Assembly (NCBI GenBank): GCA_902465435.1
Contig: CABQNH010000020.1
Coordinates: 1 to 31,371 of the forward strand
DNA length: 31,371 nt
Direction of reading: 5' to 3'
From: an uncultured Eubacteriales bacterium
GTDB lineage: Bacteria; Bacillota; Clostridia; Oscillospirales; Oscillospiraceae
The notes beneath the pieces were generated by a model, which was not told the origin of the DNA, did no database searches, and worked only from the letters and a program-made list of their open reading frames with translations. Shown one piece after another: positions 1 to 8,168 of the stretch; the stretch's first letter is position 1; each line of letters starts with the position of its first letter. A program made the position numbers and the translations under genes.

Positions 1-1
1 A

Positions 2-277
2 TCGATACCGCCGAAATACAGTGTAGCACAGATTATGGGTTACCTCAAAGGAAAGAGCAGCCTAATGATTTTCGAGAAGTACGCGCACCTTAAGTACAAG
101 TATGGGAACCGGCATTTCTGGTGCCGGGGCTATTATGTAAGTACAGTAGGAGCGAACAGGAAGGCAATCCAAGAGTATATCCGAAATCAGCTACAGGAAG
201 ATTACACAGACGACCAAATGAGTATAAAGGAGCATGTAGACCCGTTTACGGGTCAGCCAATAACAGAGGGCAAATAA
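2..277 (+). CDS. tnpA: IS200/IS605-family transposase TnpA, C-terminal part (cut by window edge)
   Basis: The frame is already open at base 2, so this is the last ~91 residues of a protein that starts outside the window. The reading GYLKGKSSLMIF, then KYGNRHFWCRGYYVSTVG and EYIRNQLQED, is the typical C-terminal half of the small (about 150-residue) Y1 transposases of IS200. In this family the catalytic tyrosine sits in a helix matching EYIRNQ; the HUH metal-binding motif lies upstream and is not visible. TnpA cuts and joins single-stranded DNA at hairpins near the element ends. No tnpB partner follows, which fits the IS200 rather than the IS605 type. The ATG at base 35 is internal and is not the true start. 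Whether the full gene is intact cannot be judged. Confidence 0.9.
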   Translation, partial: SIPPKYSVAQIMGYLKGKSSLMIFEKYAHLKYKYGNRHFWCRGYYVSTVGANRKAIQEYIRNQLQEDYTDDQMSIKEHVDPFTGQPITEGK

Positions 278-578
278 ACAAAAGCCCCTTTAGGGGCAGC
301 CCGTGAAAGCTGCGCGGTTGGCAGACTTTTCGATGAGCCTATAGGCTCGGCCATGGGCATGCCCCAAGGGGGCTAGTGCATACCACCGGCACGGCCGGTG
401 GTTATGATTTGCGAGCTTTCTTAGAACACGAAAGCTCTGATTCCATCACAAGAATGGAGACAAACGGCACTTCACAAGAGTGGAAGTAAATGCAATTTCG
501 TCAAACCAATGCCCTGACAAAATGGCTCCCGCAGATCTGTCCTTGTCAGCTGACGCTGCCGGAATGCCTAAGATTTTC
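278..578. mobile_element. Probable right end of the IS200-like element, a run of hairpins, then unassigned sequence
   Basis: This 301-base stretch has no gene. Its first 160 bases are packed with short perfect hairpins: arms 284-288/293-297, the palindrome 335-348, 361-365/369-373, 383-390/394-401 (8 bp, 3-base loop) and 413-420/430-437 (8 bp). IS200-type elements carry subterminal hairpins that TnpA recognises, so part of this is likely the element's right end. The exact end cannot be fixed without the left end. Bases 446-460 and 472-486 are near-copies of each other (about 12 of 15). No clear intrinsic terminator is seen for the ftsK gene that ends at 579 from the other side. Confidence 0.55.
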
Positions 579-3218
579 TTACGGAATTTCTTCCTCAACC
601 GGAAGATTCTCCTCCTCCGTCGCCTCTCCGGTGCCATTCTGCATCTGCTGCCATTGCTCGCGTGTAATCAAAAGCTGCCGCGGCTTGGAGCCTTCATAGG
701 GGCCGACGATGCCCTTGTCCTCCATCTCGTCGATGATGCGTGCGGCACGCGCGTAGCCAAGCTTCAAGCGACGCTGCAGCATGGATACGGATGCCTGCCC
801 GATTTCCAAAATCACCTCGACAGCGGCGGGGAACAGCTCGTCGCCCTCTTCCTCCGGCTCCTGCGCGCCCTGTGCGGCGTTATCCTGCTTGCCGCCCTGC
901 TCGGCACGTTTTTCAATCTGCTCCATGATCTCCGTCGAATACTGCGCAGTAGATTCCTTTTTAATGAAATCAATGACGGAAAGGACTTCCTCGTCCGTAA
1001 TGAAACAGCCCTGTATCCGCTTCGGCTTGCCCTTGCCAAGCGGGGCAAAGAGCATATCGCCCTTTCCTACCAGCTTCTCTGCACCGTGCGTGTCAAGAAT
1101 GATTCGCGATTCCATAGCGGAGGCCACCGCAAATGCGATTCTGGACGGAATATTCGCCTTCATCAGGCCGGTAATCACATCTGCGGAAGGACGCTGCGTC
1201 GCAATGATCAGATGAATTCCGGAAGCGCGGCCCATCTGTGCGATGCGGCAGATGGACTCCTCGACCTCCTTGGCCGCAACCAGCATCAGATCCGCCAGCT
1301 CATCAATGACGACGACGATTTTCTCCATCGGCTTCTGATCCGGGTCTGCGGCGACAACCTTGTTGTAAGACTCCATATCGCGCACGCCGATCTCCGACAT
1401 GAGCCGATACCGACGCATCATCTCCGTCACAGTCCACTGCAGCGCACCGGCGGCCTTTTTTGGGTCGGTCACAACGGGGATCAGCAAATGGGGAATGCCA
1501 TTATAGCAGCCCAGCTCCACCATCTTGGGGTCTACCATGATGAGGCGCACCTCATCCGGCTTGGCCTTGTAGAGAAGGGAAATAATCAGCGTGTTCATAC
1601 ACACGGACTTACCGGAACCGGTCGTACCGGCAATGAGCATATGCGGCAGCTTGGAGATATCCTCGACGATACAATTGCCGCTGATATCCTTGCCGACGGC
1701 AAAGGTCACACGGGACTTGCTTTGATAAAAGGCCGGCGAGTCGATCACCTCGCGTGCATAAACGGTCGTCACCGCCTTATTGGGCACCTCAATGCCCACG
1801 ACGGAAATCTTGTCTGGAATTGCCGAAATGCGGACGCCGGCAGCGCCCAGCGCCAGCGCGATATCCTCCGAGAGGTTCGTCAGCTTGGCAAGCTTCACGC
1901 CGCGATCCAGCTCGATTTCATAACGCGTAACGGACGGGCCGCGCGTTACATTCACAATATGCGGCTCAATGCCGAAGCTCTCCAGCGTGTCGCTCAGGCG
2001 CTTGGAATTCTCGCGCATTTCTGCCGTACCGTCCGTCCCGCTTTTCGCGCCCAAATGCAGCAGCGATACCGGCGGGTAAACGTATTCCTGCACCGGCGCT
2101 TCCTTCTCCGCGATCTCCTGCGCGATCTGCTCTGCGGATTCGATCGCATCCGCCTTCTTCACAACGGCAGGCTTTTTCTCCTTTTCGAGCTTTGGCAGCG
2201 CCTCCACGGGAAGCGGCTGCTCCGTCTGCTGCTCCTGCAAAGGCTCCTCAGGCGGCATCGGCTGCGTAGGCTGCATCTGCGGCTCCTGCTCCTGATTTTC
2301 CGGCAGCGGCACATCCTGCGGGACACTCACCGCAGCATCCCGCTGCATATCGATCTCCTGCTGCACAAGCTCCTGCGCGGACGGTGTTCTTTCGCGCTTT
2401 TTGCGCTCCTGTAAAATGTACTCGTCCGGCGACATCGGGCTTTTGCGCTTCGGCTGCGGGTGCTCCTGCGCGGCGGGCGGATCGTCGACCGGCAGATCAA
2501 ACTCTGAAACGCGCCGACGCTCAACACGCTCAATATGCTTGCGCGCGACATGATTGACAATTTTCTCTGCAGGAGGCTGATACGCCGATTTCTCCTGCTC
2601 ATACGGCGAGCGCGGGCGATTTTTGATCGCCTTCAGAATGCTTCGCATGGTCAAATTCAGCGTGGTAAGCATCTCCAGCAGCAGCGCAACTGAAAGAATA
2701 AAGAATGCGCCGATCACACCGAACAGCCGTTCCAGCGTCATGGCGATCAGGCCGCCCAGCACGCCGCTTGCATTGCCGCTCTTCCCTGCCCGGAAAAGCT
2801 GCGCGACAATATGCGCATTCCAGGAAAAGCCGCTGCGATAGCTGATGAGGTGCACAATGGCGGAAAGGGAAAGCACAATGCCGAACGCACAGGCAATGCG
2901 CATGCGCACAGGCCGACCGCCGTGCAGCAGGAGCACGATCCCGCAGATCAGGAATACAAAAGGCAGAATATACATTCCCGTATAGCCGACCAGAGCGGTA
3001 AACAGCGCCGTCAGCAAATCCAGAAAGATGGCTCGGCTGCCGAAGCAGCACAGCGCAGAGAAGAACGCCAGCACAAGAAACAATCCGCCGCAGATTTCCC
3101 GGTGGTAGGACTGCCGCTCTTCCACAACAGGCGCAGCGGACTGTCTGCCGCGTCCCTTGGCCGCCGCTTTGGTCGCCTGCTTCGTTTTCGGTTTTTTCGT
3201 GGTTTGATTTGCAGCCAT
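579..3218 (-). CDS. ftsK: DNA translocase FtsK/SpoIIIE family
   Basis: This 879-residue protein is a membrane-anchored, ATP-driven DNA pump that clears chromosomal DNA from the division or sporulation septum. The N-terminus is Lys-rich, followed by several hydrophobic segments in residues ~42-190 (the FtsK 4TM region), a long linker rich in Gln, Glu and Pro (~residues 200-370), then the motor. Walker A GTTGSGKS begins at residue 531 and Walker B is VVVIDELADLM near residue 633. ATQRPSADVITG follows. A C-terminal winged-helix gamma domain (about residues 800-865, LFPAAVEVILEIGQASVSML) should read the KOPS/SRS polarity sequences. It is longer than Bacillus SpoIIIE (about 790 residues), mostly through the linker. 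AAGGAG stands just before the ATG. It lies 48 bases downstream of uppP on the same strand. Sequence alone does not separate the FtsK from the SpoIIIE role. Confidence 0.97.
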   Translation of the reverse strand: MAANQTTKKPKTKQATKAAAKGRGRQSAAPVVEERQSYHREICGGLFLVLAFFSALCCFGSRAIFLDLLTALFTALVGYTGMYILPFVFLICGIVLLLHGGRPVRMRIACAFGIVLSLSAIVHLISYRSGFSWNAHIVAQLFRAGKSGNASGVLGGLIAMTLERLFGVIGAFFILSVALLLEMLTTLNLTMRSILKAIKNRPRSPYEQEKSAYQPPAEKIVNHVARKHIERVERRRVSEFDLPVDDPPAAQEHPQPKRKSPMSPDEYILQERKKRERTPSAQELVQQEIDMQRDAAVSVPQDVPLPENQEQEPQMQPTQPMPPEEPLQEQQTEQPLPVEALPKLEKEKKPAVVKKADAIESAEQIAQEIAEKEAPVQEYVYPPVSLLHLGAKSGTDGTAEMRENSKRLSDTLESFGIEPHIVNVTRGPSVTRYEIELDRGVKLAKLTNLSEDIALALGAAGVRISAIPDKISVVGIEVPNKAVTTVYAREVIDSPAFYQSKSRVTFAVGKDISGNCIVEDISKLPHMLIAGTTGSGKSVCMNTLIISLLYKAKPDEVRLIMVDPKMVELGCYNGIPHLLIPVVTDPKKAAGALQWTVTEMMRRYRLMSEIGVRDMESYNKVVAADPDQKPMEKIVVVIDELADLMLVAAKEVEESICRIAQMGRASGIHLIIATQRPSADVITGLMKANIPSRIAFAVASAMESRIILDTHGAEKLVGKGDMLFAPLGKGKPKRIQGCFITDEEVLSVIDFIKKESTAQYSTEIMEQIEKRAEQGGKQDNAAQGAQEPEEEGDELFPAAVEVILEIGQASVSMLQRRLKLGYARAARIIDEMEDKGIVGPYEGSKPRQLLITREQWQQMQNGTGEATEEENLPVEEEIP

Positions 3219-3266
3219 AGAATACTCCTTTGCAGCTTCCGACGTCCTGCCTCTTCCGTGCAGTCG

Positions 3267-4103
3267 TTACACGCCGAGAAGCGAAAGAACGATTGCGACC
3301 AGGCCGACGCCCCAGCAATAATAGGCAAAGCCGCCGAAGGCGTCCTTGCTCGTAATGTACTTCAGAAAACGAATGGAAAGATAGCCGCTGACCATCGCAA
3401 CGATCAGACCGACAAGGTACATCGGCAGTAGGTTGGTGTCAATACCGGTCTTTAGCGCGTCTACAAGCTCCAGAACCGTCGCACCCAACACGGCCGGGAT
3501 CGACATCAGGAAGGAAAAGCGAATGGCAAACTGACGCTCGAAGCCGCGCGTCATCCCCGCGCAAATGGTTGTCCCGGAGCGGGAAAGCCCCGGAACCGTT
3601 GCGCAGGCCTGCGCAAGTCCAACGCACAGCGCATCCGTTACGGTAATGCTTTTCTCGTCCTTATCGCCGCGCTTGGCCCGGTCGGCAAAAAACAGCAACA
3701 CACCGGTCAGCAGCAGCGCACAGCCGATGAACAGCATAGAGCCGAGTCCCTCGACCGCGTCCTTGATCGGCAGGATCAAAAACAGCGGCAGCGTTGCAAG
3801 GATCAGCATAAGGATCATCCTGCGCGCGAGAATATTCGGCCGCACGCCACGCGGCTGCTTCTTAATATGTATCAGGCAGAAAAATTCATTGAGAATATCG
3901 AGGATTTCCTTGCGGTAAACCGCGCAGACCGCCACGAGCGTGCCAAAATGCAGCAGCACATCGAAGAACATATACTGTCCTTCCTCCACATTGGGCAGCC
4001 CCATAATACTTTCAAAAATCTTTAGATGGCCGGAACTGGAAATGGGCAGAAACTCCGCAACGCCCTGCACCAGTCCGAGAATGATCGCTTTCAGATAGGT
4101 CAT
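3267..4103 (-). CDS. uppP: Undecaprenyl-diphosphatase (UppP/BacA)
   Basis: A 278-residue integral membrane enzyme that dephosphorylates undecaprenyl diphosphate, recycling the lipid carrier for peptidoglycan and other wall polymers; overexpression in other bacteria gives bacitracin resistance. The two family signatures are present: QGVAEFLPISSSGHL near the N-terminus (E-rich motif plus SSSGH) and PGLSRSGTTICAGMTRGF in the second half. There are about eight hydrophobic segments. The open frame extends upstream to 4217, but the ATG at 4103 is preferred: the protein then begins MTYLKAIILGLVQG as in the family, and GGGAGGAAGG precedes it. It probably shares a transcript with the downstream ftsK (48-base gap). 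Length is normal for the family. Confidence 0.97.
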   Translation of the reverse strand: MTYLKAIILGLVQGVAEFLPISSSGHLKIFESIMGLPNVEEGQYMFFDVLLHFGTLVAVCAVYRKEILDILNEFFCLIHIKKQPRGVRPNILARRMILMLILATLPLFLILPIKDAVEGLGSMLFIGCALLLTGVLLFFADRAKRGDKDEKSITVTDALCVGLAQACATVPGLSRSGTTICAGMTRGFERQFAIRFSFLMSIPAVLGATVLELVDALKTGIDTNLLPMYLVGLIVAMVSGYLSIRFLKYITSKDAFGGFAYYCWGVGLVAIVLSLLGV

Positions 4104-4254
4104 CTGGCCTTCCTCCCGTCCGCATAAAATGACTATTCTATATAATAGCACAGAATCAGGAAAAATGCTATCCTTTTTTTGAATTTCGGGGTACTCACAG
4201 CAAAGTCGTCCGCACAAATCGCCCTTTTTGTTCTCCCTGCACTTTTCTCCAAAC

Positions 4255-4288
4255 AGAAAACGGAGGAAACCGCGCTTTCGCGATTTCC
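4255..4288 (-). terminator. Intrinsic terminator of htpG
   Basis: On the minus strand, 60 bases past the htpG stop, arms 4288-4279 and 4274-4265 form a 10-bp stem (one G-U pair) closed by a 4-base loop. The T-rich run TTTTCTGTTT follows. The position fits an end for the htpG transcript ahead of uppP. Confidence 0.75.
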
Positions 4289-4347
4289 CCCGCTCCTTCC
4301 GTGCCCGTTTGCCGCACAGACGCGCGGCATTGCGCGGTAAACGTTTA

Positions 4348-6234
4348 TTACATCAGACTGCAAACCAGATCCGCATAATGCGTCGGGTCGTCCAGCGGAA
4401 GATCCGCCATCAAGAGCGCCTGCCCGTAAAGCAGCTCCGCGTAATCCTTTGCCTTCTGCGGCTCTGTGTTCGTTGCGGCAAGCATGGCGGCAACTGCGGG
4501 ATGCTCCGGATTCAGCTCCAGAATTCGTCCGGCCTCCATTGCCATCTCCGGATTCACGCGCTTGAAATATTTCTCCATTTCAAAGCTCATGCCGCCGTCC
4601 GGCACCACGCAAACCGCATGACTTCCCAGCTCCGCCGAAACGCGAACCTCCTTGACGCGCTCGCCCAGCGTCTGCTTCACGAAGTCCAGAAGCGGCTTCT
4701 TCTCCTGCGCAAGCTGCTCCGCCTTGGCCTTTTCCTCCTCCGTCGCAAGCTCCAGATCGTCCTTGGCGATATTCTTAAATTCCTTCTCCGCGTAGCTCTG
4801 CAGCGTCTGCGGGATGAATTCGTCGACCTCCTCCGTGAAGAACAGAACGTCGTATCCCTTTTCGTTCAGCTTGTCCAGCTGCGGCAGCTTTGCAAGGCGC
4901 TGCACGCTTTCACCGGATGCAAAATAGATGTGCTTCTGACCCTCAGGCATCGCATCGGCATATTCCTTCAGCGTAATCAGCTTATCCTGTTTGTAGGAGT
5001 GGAACAGAAGAAGATCCTGCAGCAGCTCCTTATGCGCACCGTAATCCGATACCACGCCGTACTTGAGCTGCCTGCCGAACGCAGACCAGAAGCCTTCGTA
5101 TTTCTCCCGCTCGTTTTCCAGCAGACGCAAAAGCTCCGCCTTGATCTTCTTTTCCAGATTCTTTGCTATGAACGCCAGCTGGCGGTCATGCTGCAGCATC
5201 TCACGGCTGATGTTCAGACTCAGATCCTGCGAATCGACAATGCCGCGCACAAAACGGAAATGGTCGGGCAAAAGCTCCTCGCAGGCGTCCATGATCATGA
5301 CGCCGGACGAATAGAGCTGCAGGCCCTTCTTAAAGTCCTTGGTATAGAAATCGTAAGGCGCGCGCTTCGGGATAAACAGCAGCGCCTGATAGCTGATCGT
5401 ACCCTCTGCATTGATATGCAGCGTTGCGGCAGGATCCTCAAAGTCATAGAATTTTTCGTGATAGAAGCTGTTATAATCCGCCTCCGTCAGTTCCTTCTTA
5501 TTGCGCTGCCAGAGCGGCACCATCGAATTGAGTGTTTCCTCCTCGCGATACGTCTCATATTCGGGCTTGTCCTCTGGGCAGCCCTCCTTCTTGCGTTCCT
5601 TCTCGACCTCCATGCGAATCGGGTAGCGGATATAATCCGAGTATTTTCTGATCAGGCTGCGCAGCTCGTAGGTCTGCAGGAAGCGAGAGTAGTCTTCTCC
5701 CTCCGCATCCTCCTTGAGCTTCATCACAACGTCGGTGCCGACGCCGTCGCGCTCGCAGGGCGTAATCGTATAGCCCTCCGCGCCGGAGGACTCCCACATG
5801 TAAGCCTGCTGCTCGCCGTACTTCTTCGAGATCACCTGAATATGATCCGCCACCATAAATGCGGAATAAAAACCGACGCCGAACTGGCCGATGATGTCCA
5901 CATCCTCAGTCTTTTCCATCTCGCTTTTGAACTTTAACGAACCGCTCTTGGCAATGGTGCCGAGATTCTCCTCCATTTCGTCTGCGGACATGCCGATGCC
6001 GTTATCCGAAACGGTGAGGATACGATGCTCCGTATTCGCCTTGATTTCAATTTTAAAGTCATCCCGGTTCAAGCCGATGTTCTGATCCGTCAGCGCAAGA
6101 TAGGCCAGCTTGTCAATTGCGTCGGATGCATTGGAAATGATCTCACGGAGGAAGATCTCCTTGTGTGTATAAATGGAATTAATCATCAGATCCAAGAGGC
6201 GCTTGGATTCTGCCTTAAACTGTTTCTTTGCCAT
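4348..6234 (-). CDS. htpG: Molecular chaperone HtpG (Hsp90)
   Basis: A 628-residue cytosolic ATP-dependent chaperone of the Hsp90 family, close to the usual bacterial length (about 620-630). The N-terminal GHKL ATPase domain shows NASDAIDKL (the ATP-binding Asn), DNGIGM and GQFGVGFYSAFMVAD. The middle domain includes NISREMLQHD, the region with the conserved catalytic Arg. The C-terminal dimerisation domain ends without an MEEVD tail, as expected in bacteria. It is a single-gene transcript with its own promoter, CIRCE operator and terminator, so HrcA should repress it and heat induce it. In Bacillus subtilis htpG is not under CIRCE control, so this regulation is a clade difference worth noting. 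Confidence 0.98.
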   Translation of the reverse strand: MAKKQFKAESKRLLDLMINSIYTHKEIFLREIISNASDAIDKLAYLALTDQNIGLNRDDFKIEIKANTEHRILTVSDNGIGMSADEMEENLGTIAKSGSLKFKSEMEKTEDVDIIGQFGVGFYSAFMVADHIQVISKKYGEQQAYMWESSGAEGYTITPCERDGVGTDVVMKLKEDAEGEDYSRFLQTYELRSLIRKYSDYIRYPIRMEVEKERKKEGCPEDKPEYETYREEETLNSMVPLWQRNKKELTEADYNSFYHEKFYDFEDPAATLHINAEGTISYQALLFIPKRAPYDFYTKDFKKGLQLYSSGVMIMDACEELLPDHFRFVRGIVDSQDLSLNISREMLQHDRQLAFIAKNLEKKIKAELLRLLENEREKYEGFWSAFGRQLKYGVVSDYGAHKELLQDLLLFHSYKQDKLITLKEYADAMPEGQKHIYFASGESVQRLAKLPQLDKLNEKGYDVLFFTEEVDEFIPQTLQSYAEKEFKNIAKDDLELATEEEKAKAEQLAQEKKPLLDFVKQTLGERVKEVRVSAELGSHAVCVVPDGGMSFEMEKYFKRVNPEMAMEAGRILELNPEHPAVAAMLAATNTEPQKAKDYAELLYGQALLMADLPLDDPTHYADLVCSLM

Positions 6235-6258
6235 ATTGTCTTCAACTCCCGCTTATAT

Positions 6259-6285
6259 TTGGCACTCTCGTCATTCGAGTGCTAA
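6259..6285 (-). promoter_or_regulatory. CIRCE operator (HrcA binding site) upstream of htpG
   Basis: The arms TTGGCACTC (6259-6267) and GAGTGCTAA (6277-6285) are separated by exactly nine bases. The CIRCE consensus is TTAGCACTC-N9-GAGTGCTAA, so 17 of 18 arm positions match. It lies directly downstream of the -10 box and upstream of the htpG start, the usual place for HrcA repression. Confidence 0.92.
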
Positions 6286-6289
6286 CGCT

Positions 6290-6317
6290 ATTATAGACCA
6301 TTTTTTGAAAAAAGCAA
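6290..6317 (-). promoter_or_regulatory. Sigma-A promoter of htpG
   Basis: On the minus strand a perfect TATAAT (6295-6290) stands 16 bases downstream of TTGCTT (6317-6312). The CIRCE operator begins four bases past the -10, so it covers the predicted transcription start. Confidence 0.75.
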
Positions 6318-6522
6318 GCCCTATTGACAAATTCTTTGCATCTTTTTTCTACCGCGCCTCTGCCGACTTTCTTCCGGAAATGCAAAGTGTGCGCTGCTGC
6401 CCCGCAGCGCGGCACGAGCCCCTGCCTGCCAAAGTCAGGTTTTCGGTAAAAAACGCGGTCGCATTGCACAAAAACGTGACGCAGACGCCCCACACAATGC
6501 GCCGTTTTATTGCTTCGGTTGA

Positions 6523-6555
6523 ATTGCACAAAATAATCGCATAATTTTGTGCAAT
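6523..6555. promoter_or_regulatory. Perfect 12-bp inverted repeat, candidate operator
   Basis: Arms ATTGCACAAAAT (6523-6534) and ATTTTGTGCAAT (6544-6555) flank a 9-base spacer. Another half-site with ATTGCACAAAA lies at 6463-6473. The dyad is 50 bases upstream of the predicted -35 of the exporter gene. No T-run follows, so a protein-binding site is more likely than a terminator. The regulator is unknown; none is encoded next to it. Confidence 0.55.
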
Positions 6556-6605
6556 TTATCAAATTCGTTTTGCGATAATTGCCGGAAATACGGAACTTTT
6601 CCATC

Positions 6606-6634
6606 TTGCAAGATACGCGCATCCGCTGTAGACT
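6606..6634 (+). promoter_or_regulatory. Probable promoter of the MATE exporter gene
   Basis: TTGCAA (6606-6611) and TAGACT (6629-6634) are spaced by 17 bases. Each matches four of six consensus positions. The start codon is about 80 bases downstream. Confidence 0.45.
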
Positions 6635-6716
6635 ATCGTGGTCAAAGATTACCGCAATATCTTGTTTCTTTTCTGGCAGGAGGCCAGGAAAGAAACCGTA
6701 ACGAAAGGAGACTGCC

Positions 6717-8099
6717 ATGAAGAAAAGCTCCGTAAAAAATCTGACTGCCGGGTCACCGATGAAGCTGATTCTCGGCTTTCTGCTCCCTCTGCTTGGCGGC
6801 CTGCTGTTTCAGCAGCTTTATAATATGGTCGATACGCTCGTTGTCGGGCGGTACCTCGGCGTCCATGCGTTGGCGGGCGTCGGTTCGACCGGCTCGATCA
6901 ATTTTCTGGTGCTCGGCTTCTGCATCGGCATCTGCAACGGCTTTGTCATTCCCGTTGCGCAGGAATTCGGCGCAGGCGACGAAGACGGGCTCCGCCGCTA
7001 TGTCGCCAACGGTTTTTGGCTCGCCGCAATCTTCTCCGTCGTCATCACCGCCGCGATTTGCCTGCTGTGTGGGACGATCCTGCACTGGATGGACACACCG
7101 ACGGAAATCTTCTCCTATGCCTACGATTATATTTTTGTTATTTTTCTCGGCATTCCCGTCATTATTCTTTACAACCTGCTCTCAGGCATCATTCGCTCCC
7201 TCGGCGACTCGCGCACACCGATCTATTTTCTGGTGCTCTCGTCACTGCTGAATGTTGTGTTCGATCTTCTTTCCGTGCAGGTTCTTGGCATGGGCGTAGA
7301 AGGCCCGGCTTGGGCGACGGTACTGTCGCAGGCGATCAGCGGACTGCTGTGCCTCGCGATCCTGTTCCGGCGCTATCCGATCCTGCGGCTGTCGCGCGAC
7401 GATTGGAAGCCACGCAAAAAGGAACTGTTGAATCTGCTGTCCATGGGCATTCCCATGGGGCTGCAGTATTCCATTACCGCAATCGGCACGATCGTCGTGC
7501 AGGCGGCGGTCAATCGGTTGGCCGCAAATTATATCGCCGCCGCCACGGTCGGCAATAAGATCAACCAGCTCTTTACCTGTGCCTTTGACGCAATGGGTAC
7601 GACCATGGCGGTCTACGGCGCGCAGAACTACGGTGCGATGAAGCTGGATCGCCTGCACAAGGGCGTCCTCTCCTGCGGCCTTTTGGCCGTGATTTATTCG
7701 GTTGCCGTCCTTCCGGTGATGCTGCTCTTCGGCTCGGAGCTGGCGCTGCTCTTTATCGATTCCTCCGAGCCGCTCGCCACGCGGTTGGAAATTGCCCGCT
7801 ATGCCCGTCAATTTTTGCTTGCAAACGGTGCGTTTTACATTCCGCTTGCCTTTGTGAATATTCTTCGTTTTTTGATTCAGGGCCTGTCGTTTACAAAGCA
7901 GGCGGTCTTTGCCGGTATTTTTGAAATGATCGCCCGCTGCATCTGTGGCTTTTGGCTGACCGGCTACTGGGGCTTTGCCGTCATTTGCTTTGCGAATCCG
8001 GCGGCATGGATCTGCGCAGATCTGTTCCTCGTCCCGGTATATTTCCACAGCATCCGCGTTTTGCGCCGCCGCCATGCGCAGCGCTGCCCCGCACCGTAG
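6717..8099 (+). CDS. MATE-family multidrug/toxin efflux transporter
   Basis: A 460-residue membrane protein with about twelve hydrophobic segments in two similar halves, the layout of MATE exporters, which expel cationic drugs or metabolites using Na+ or H+ gradients. Family sequence is clear near the N-terminus (PLLGGLLFQQLYNMVDTLVV, then GRYLGVHALAGVGSTGSINF) and at the start of the second half (GIPMGLQYSITAIGTIVVQ and AVNRLAANYIAA). The substrate cannot be read from sequence. GAAAGGAG precedes the ATG. The next gene on the strand has its own promoter 70 bases on, so the two need not be cotranscribed. The strong dyad upstream suggests regulated expression. Confidence 0.93.
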   Translation: MKKSSVKNLTAGSPMKLILGFLLPLLGGLLFQQLYNMVDTLVVGRYLGVHALAGVGSTGSINFLVLGFCIGICNGFVIPVAQEFGAGDEDGLRRYVANGFWLAAIFSVVITAAICLLCGTILHWMDTPTEIFSYAYDYIFVIFLGIPVIILYNLLSGIIRSLGDSRTPIYFLVLSSLLNVVFDLLSVQVLGMGVEGPAWATVLSQAISGLLCLAILFRRYPILRLSRDDWKPRKKELLNLLSMGIPMGLQYSITAIGTIVVQAAVNRLAANYIAAATVGNKINQLFTCAFDAMGTTMAVYGAQNYGAMKLDRLHKGVLSCGLLAVIYSVAVLPVMLLFGSELALLFIDSSEPLATRLEIARYARQFLLANGAFYIPLAFVNILRFLIQGLSFTKQAVFAGIFEMIARCICGFWLTGYWGFAVICFANPAAWICADLFLVPVYFHSIRVLRRRHAQRCPAP

Positions 8100-8109
8100 A
8101 ATTTCCGCT

Positions 8110-8137
8110 TTGCATCCTCGCCATTGTATGGTATACT
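8110..8137 (+). promoter_or_regulatory. Sigma-A promoter of the ABC-F gene
   Basis: TTGCAT (8110-8115) and TATACT (8132-8137) with a 16-base spacer stand 32 bases before the start codon. GAGGTGA follows as ribosome site. Confidence 0.65.
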
Positions 8138-8168
8138 GGAAAGCAAGCATTACAATGAGGTGAAGTAA

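Larger units (their letters stand above)
6286..6716. other. Divergent intergenic region between htpG and the MATE gene
   Basis: These 431 bases hold the htpG promoter at the left, a GC-rich hairpin near 6393-6412, a strong inverted repeat (6523-6555) and a probable promoter for the plus-strand exporter (6606-6634). Open frames here lack ribosome sites and family resemblance, so I call no gene. Confidence 0.6.

Noticed and set aside
480..2414. Long plus-strand open frame (644 codons) opposite ftsK
   Set aside because: It is the antisense shadow of a clear FtsK/SpoIIIE gene; its product is Leu/Arg/His-rich with no family resemblance.
4228..5937. Long plus-strand open frame opposite htpG
   Set aside because: Antisense to an intact Hsp90 gene and low-complexity in composition.
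6242..6718. 158-codon minus-strand frame in the htpG-MATE spacer
   Set aside because: It runs through the htpG promoter, CIRCE and the inverted repeat, has no ribosome site and no known family.
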